Source: Bacilli bacterium
GTDB taxonomy: Bacteria > Bacillota_I > Bacilli_A > RFN20 > CAG-826
Assembly (NCBI GenBank): GCA_024408505.1
Contig: JAKSUZ010000004.1
Location: forward strand, 17,368 to 81,367
Direction of reading: 5' to 3'
Length of the DNA: 64,000 nucleotides
Numbering within the stretch: position 1 is the first letter of the stretch; every line of letters begins with the position of its first letter. Positions 61,368-64,000 of this stretch are shown here, one piece after another. The notes beneath the pieces were generated by a model that saw only the letters and a list, made by a program, of their open reading frames with translations, was not told the origin of the DNA and made no database searches. The position numbers and the translations under genes were made by a program.

Positions 61368-63088
61368 TACTCTTCTAACTCCGCGTAGCGTTTAATAATT
61401 TTGCTGGTATCGTTATAAGCTTTTTCAAATTCACCTTCAAAGAAGGACTTTTCATTTTGCTTCACTAAATTATTTAATTCAGGGAAGTTTGCTCGATCTT
61501 TATTTATATAAATAAGGGAAGACTCCGCTAATTTAAGCATCGTATCTTCTTGATCAATTTGATTAAGAATTGATTCACCTTCAAAGTTAAGGAAATTAAC
61601 TGCTTCATTAATTTCATGTACTTGAATTGGTAATACCATCGCAGTGGTATTAATCTTTTCTAAGTGTTGATAAATATCATCAACTTTTGCTTTGTATTTT
61701 TCACTTACGCTTGGAATCGCAATATCACGCAAAATCTTTTCTGCGCGACGAACACGATAGTAATACTTTGAAACTAAATCATATGCCTTCTCAACATCTT
61801 CTTTTAAAGAAGTAAGATAGTTTTTAAATTCAAGCATCTCGTTTTCTACTTGATCGACTTCTTGCTTTAATTCCATCGTACGAGCTAACAAAGCAGAGTA
61901 GGGTTGTCTTTTACCCACCGTGTGGACAAACGTTTCTAGTGAGCGCTTAGAGACGCCAATTCGATTAATATGATTCTGAATCTTATTTCGACTTGAAACC
62001 TTTTCATCGTTAATCGCATAAACCTTTTGAATCTTAGGAATAGAGTTACAGAGCTTAATAAAATCTTTTTCGATTTTAGTAACGCGTTGATAAGTCGGCG
62101 CTTCTTCTTGTTCAAATACTTTCCGATCATCTCTTTCCTTTTGGAAAGCGAATAGGTAATCGTCAATGCGAGCGTTAATAAATTTTAATTTCTCTTCTTG
62201 TCCACGGTAATTAAAACTCTTTAATTCTTTAACAATATCTTTTACTTCATCACGAAGTTTAGTAATCTGCTTGGGAGTAACGATGTGATAAAGTGGATAT
62301 GACTCCATATCAAGACGCTTATATTCGCTTTCTAAATCTGATAAACGAAGCGGAATCTCGCGCGAGGCTAATATACATAACTTAGGCATCACTTTGTTAA
62401 TCGTTTGAAGTTCGCTTAATATTTTATTAATGGATGGCATTAAATTATTTGCATCTTCATAATTCGCCTTCTCAACATAGCCCATAAATTCAATAAATTG
62501 TTTTTCAACTAATTTAAATACTTCGTTATAACTTTTCTTTAACAAAGAAAGATCGGATAAATGAAGAGTGTATTCTTGCTTAATATTACTAAATGTTCCT
62601 TTAGCGTCAAATAGCATTTGATTACATTCTTCTTCCGGACGAATAATTTGAAGTAAATCATTATTTAATTTATTAACATCGTCTTCAAATTCGTTCATGA
62701 AATGTTTAAAATCACTAATTTCTTTTCTTATGGTTTTATAACGCTTTCCATTTACGGCTTCATTAAATTCAGCCATCTTTTCACCCGCATATATGTCCTT
62801 ATCATCTCTTAGATGATTAAGACGCGCAATTTGCTTATCATAAATTGGACTATATAAAAGGTTAACCTGGCTAATCTCTTCGATATGCTCTAAATGTTTG
62901 CTATCTTGATTCACTAATAAAGAATGAAGATATTCATATCTTCGATTTAATTCTTTTACTTGATGAGTTAAAGCGCGGTTACGTACGAATAGGAAGTAGA
63001 GAAGCACAAGCAAAAGGATAAAGAAAACCGCACTAGAAACGATAACTAGCGTCAAAGAAAGTGAGTCTAACGCTAACACAATATTCAT
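61367..63088 (-). CDS. ezrA: Septation ring formation regulator EzrA
   Basis: 573-aa membrane-anchored protein with one N-terminal transmembrane helix (about residues 11-35) and a long cytoplasmic spectrin-like coiled-coil region. EzrA limits FtsZ-ring assembly and coordinates division in Firmicutes. Family signs are the RNRALTHQVKELNRRYEYLH start, periodic heptads throughout, and gene order ezrA-desulfurase-thiI. Its presence implies Firmicutes-type cell division, so the host is not a minimal mycoplasma. Confidence 0.9.
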   Translation of the reverse strand: MNIVLALDSLSLTLVIVSSAVFFILLLVLLYFLFVRNRALTHQVKELNRRYEYLHSLLVNQDSKHLEHIEEISQVNLLYSPIYDKQIARLNHLRDDKDIYAGEKMAEFNEAVNGKRYKTIRKEISDFKHFMNEFEDDVNKLNNDLLQIIRPEEECNQMLFDAKGTFSNIKQEYTLHLSDLSLLKKSYNEVFKLVEKQFIEFMGYVEKANYEDANNLMPSINKILSELQTINKVMPKLCILASREIPLRLSDLESEYKRLDMESYPLYHIVTPKQITKLRDEVKDIVKELKSFNYRGQEEKLKFINARIDDYLFAFQKERDDRKVFEQEEAPTYQRVTKIEKDFIKLCNSIPKIQKVYAINDEKVSSRNKIQNHINRIGVSKRSLETFVHTVGKRQPYSALLARTMELKQEVDQVENEMLEFKNYLTSLKEDVEKAYDLVSKYYYRVRRAEKILRDIAIPSVSEKYKAKVDDIYQHLEKINTTAMVLPIQVHEINEAVNFLNFEGESILNQIDQEDTMLKLAESSLIYINKDRANFPELNNLVKQNEKSFFEGEFEKAYNDTSKIIKRYAELEE

Positions 63089-63131
63089 CGCTATTAGTAT
63101 AAACCATCTATATATTTATTTTCTAAATTAT

Positions 63132-63309
63132 TTGACTAGTTTCACTAGATATGTAAAGATATTATTCGCATGTAAAGAGCATGTTAACACTTCTTGTCTA
63201 ATGATTACTACTTCAAGTAGCCCAAGCTATGACGGTGAAAAGCAATCATCATAGGAGAAAGGAGTTAGCACCTTAACTTTATGATGCAAGTCTAAAGGAG
63301 GACAAACAA
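63132..63309 (+). promoter_or_regulatory. Promoter and probable S4-responsive leader of rpsD
   Basis: TTGACT at 63132-63137 is a good -35; the -10 around 63154-63160 is weak. A leader of about 130 nt follows, with alternating short stems and AAAGGAGG (63294-63301) before the ATG. Firmicutes rpsD genes carry S4-binding leaders that repress translation; the same is inferred here from position only. Confidence 0.45.
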
Positions 63310-63915
63310 ATGAGACACACAGGTAGTGATTGGAAACGTTCCCGTCGTTTAGGTTTTTCAACCTTAGAAACTGGCAAGGAACTTAACAAACGCGCTTATG
63401 GTCCAGGCCAACATGGTGCGGATCGTCACAAGAAACCAAGTGAATACGGCCGTCAATTAATTGAAAAGCAAAAATGCGCTCAATTATATGGCGTAAATGA
63501 ACGTCAATTCCGTCGTTTATTCTTGATTGCGCGTGCCGATGCTGAAGTTACTGGTATTGCGTTCTTACGAATCTTAGAGAGTAGATTAGATAATCTAGTC
63601 TATCGTATGGGCTTTGCGAGAACCCGTAAAGGCGCTCGTCAACTTGTTAACCATGGTCATATCTTAGTCAATGGTAAACGCGTTGATATTCCAAGTTACT
63701 TATGTTCCGTCAATGACGTCATTAGCGTACGCGAACAATCTCGTAACTTAAAAGTGATTAAAGAATCGCTTGAAAGTATGAAAACTAAGTTCCCAACCGT
63801 TAATGTAAACATTGAGAAACTTGAAGGAACATTCGTTCGCGAAGCGGAAAGAAATGAACTCCCACGCGAAATCGATGAGAACCAAATCATTGAATGGTAT
63901 AACCGTCAATTATAA
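63310..63915 (+). CDS. rpsD: 30S ribosomal protein S4
   Basis: 201-aa primary 16S-binding ribosomal protein. N-terminal GSDWKRSRRLGFS, YGPGQHG and YGRQLIEKQKC; S4 RNA-binding domain RLDNLVYRMGFARTRKGARQ with HGHILVNGKRVDIPS. The zinc-binding cysteines of some S4 proteins are absent (C-minus type). Monocistronic. A short AATTC-TTGG-GAATT hairpin follows the stop codon. Confidence 0.97.
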   Translation: MRHTGSDWKRSRRLGFSTLETGKELNKRAYGPGQHGADRHKKPSEYGRQLIEKQKCAQLYGVNERQFRRLFLIARADAEVTGIAFLRILESRLDNLVYRMGFARTRKGARQLVNHGHILVNGKRVDIPSYLCSVNDVISVREQSRNLKVIKESLESMKTKFPTVNVNIEKLEGTFVREAERNELPREIDENQIIEWYNRQL

Positions 63916-63945
63916 TTCTTGGGAATTATTAAAACGAAAACCCCG

Positions 63946-63973
63946 CCAGTTTGATGTGTACCCAATAAACTGG
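63946..63973. terminator. Inverted repeat downstream of rpsD
   Basis: CCAGTTT (63946-63952) and AAACTGG (63967-63973) with a 14-nt loop. On the minus strand the stem is followed by GCGGGGTTTTCGTTTT, terminator-like for a gene arriving from the right. On the plus strand there is no T-run. An insertion-element end cannot be excluded. Confidence 0.4.
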
Positions 63974-64000
63974 ACGAGTTAATTGGATTATATCATAAGC

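Noticed and set aside
63946..63973. Insertion-sequence terminal repeat
   Set aside because: An inverted repeat is present, but no transposase, target duplication or second end is visible before the window edge; recorded only as a possible terminator.
1..64000. Mycoplasma genetic code (UGA as Trp)
   Set aside because: UGA ends several well-bounded genes (for example at 1344 and 4309) and Trp positions in conserved motifs are UGG.

Overview
The window is gene-dense, low-GC DNA using the standard bacterial code: UGA acts as a stop (for example at 1344-1346) and Trp is UGG. Gene order is that of low-GC Firmicutes: ezrA-cysteine desulfurase-thiI, infC-rpmI-rplT, dnaB-dnaI, and dnaE-polA-mutM-coaE. 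ThrS without its TGS domain and the absence of SusC/D or TonB systems fit an uncultured Erysipelotrichia- or Mollicutes-related gut lineage. That placement is inference. No rRNA, tRNA, CRISPR array or intact transposase was recognised.

Layout. (1) 1-28733 is a plus-strand polysaccharide/uronate utilisation island. It holds a KDG kinase, three modules each pairing a small two-repeat lipoprotein with a polysaccharide lyase family 8 (PL8) enzyme, three GPH-type permeases, an Old Yellow Enzyme-like reductase, a fumarate-reductase-type flavoprotein, two SDRs, three sugar isomerase-like TIM barrels, two Gfo/Idh oxidoreductases, a fucose-isomerase-like protein, mannonate dehydratase (UxuA) and a GH63/GH37-like hydrolase. 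(2) 28735-37647 holds an unfamiliar alpha-toroid enzyme, a MATE exporter, DUF523, a Bax-inhibitor-like protein, tpiA, thrS, pfkA and a coiled-coil protein. (3) 37653-48250 is replication and repair: DnaA boxes, dnaB-dnaI, a secreted Ntn hydrolase, a mutM::coaE fusion, polA and dnaE. (4) 48302-57742 is a second, minus-strand accessory region: a repeat-rich lipoprotein, a decayed coiled-coil gene, a fourth PL8 module with its own permease and TIM barrel, a DUF6273-like lipoprotein and a secreted metallophosphoesterase. (5) 57775-63973 is core: an L20-type leader with infC-rpmI-rplT, thiI-desulfurase-ezrA, and rpsD.

Working model. Surface-anchored PL8 lyases, probably assisted by their partner lipoproteins, cut a uronate-containing glycan such as hyaluronan or chondroitin. 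Products enter through GPH symporters and are processed by the intracellular oxidoreductases and isomerases. Uronate carbon is reduced by a UxuB-like SDR, dehydrated by UxuA to 2-keto-3-deoxygluconate and phosphorylated by KdgK. No classical unsaturated glucuronyl hydrolase (GH88/GH105), KduI, uronate isomerase or sulfatase was recognised, so part of the route is either outside the window or carried by unassigned enzymes here.

The most notable observations are the repeated lipoprotein-PL8 pairs, one PL8 with an N-terminal cytoplasmic domain and membrane anchor, apparently leaderless promoters at several operon heads, the MutM-CoaE fusion, DnaA boxes before the helicase-loading genes, and the uncharacterised oxidoreductase set.
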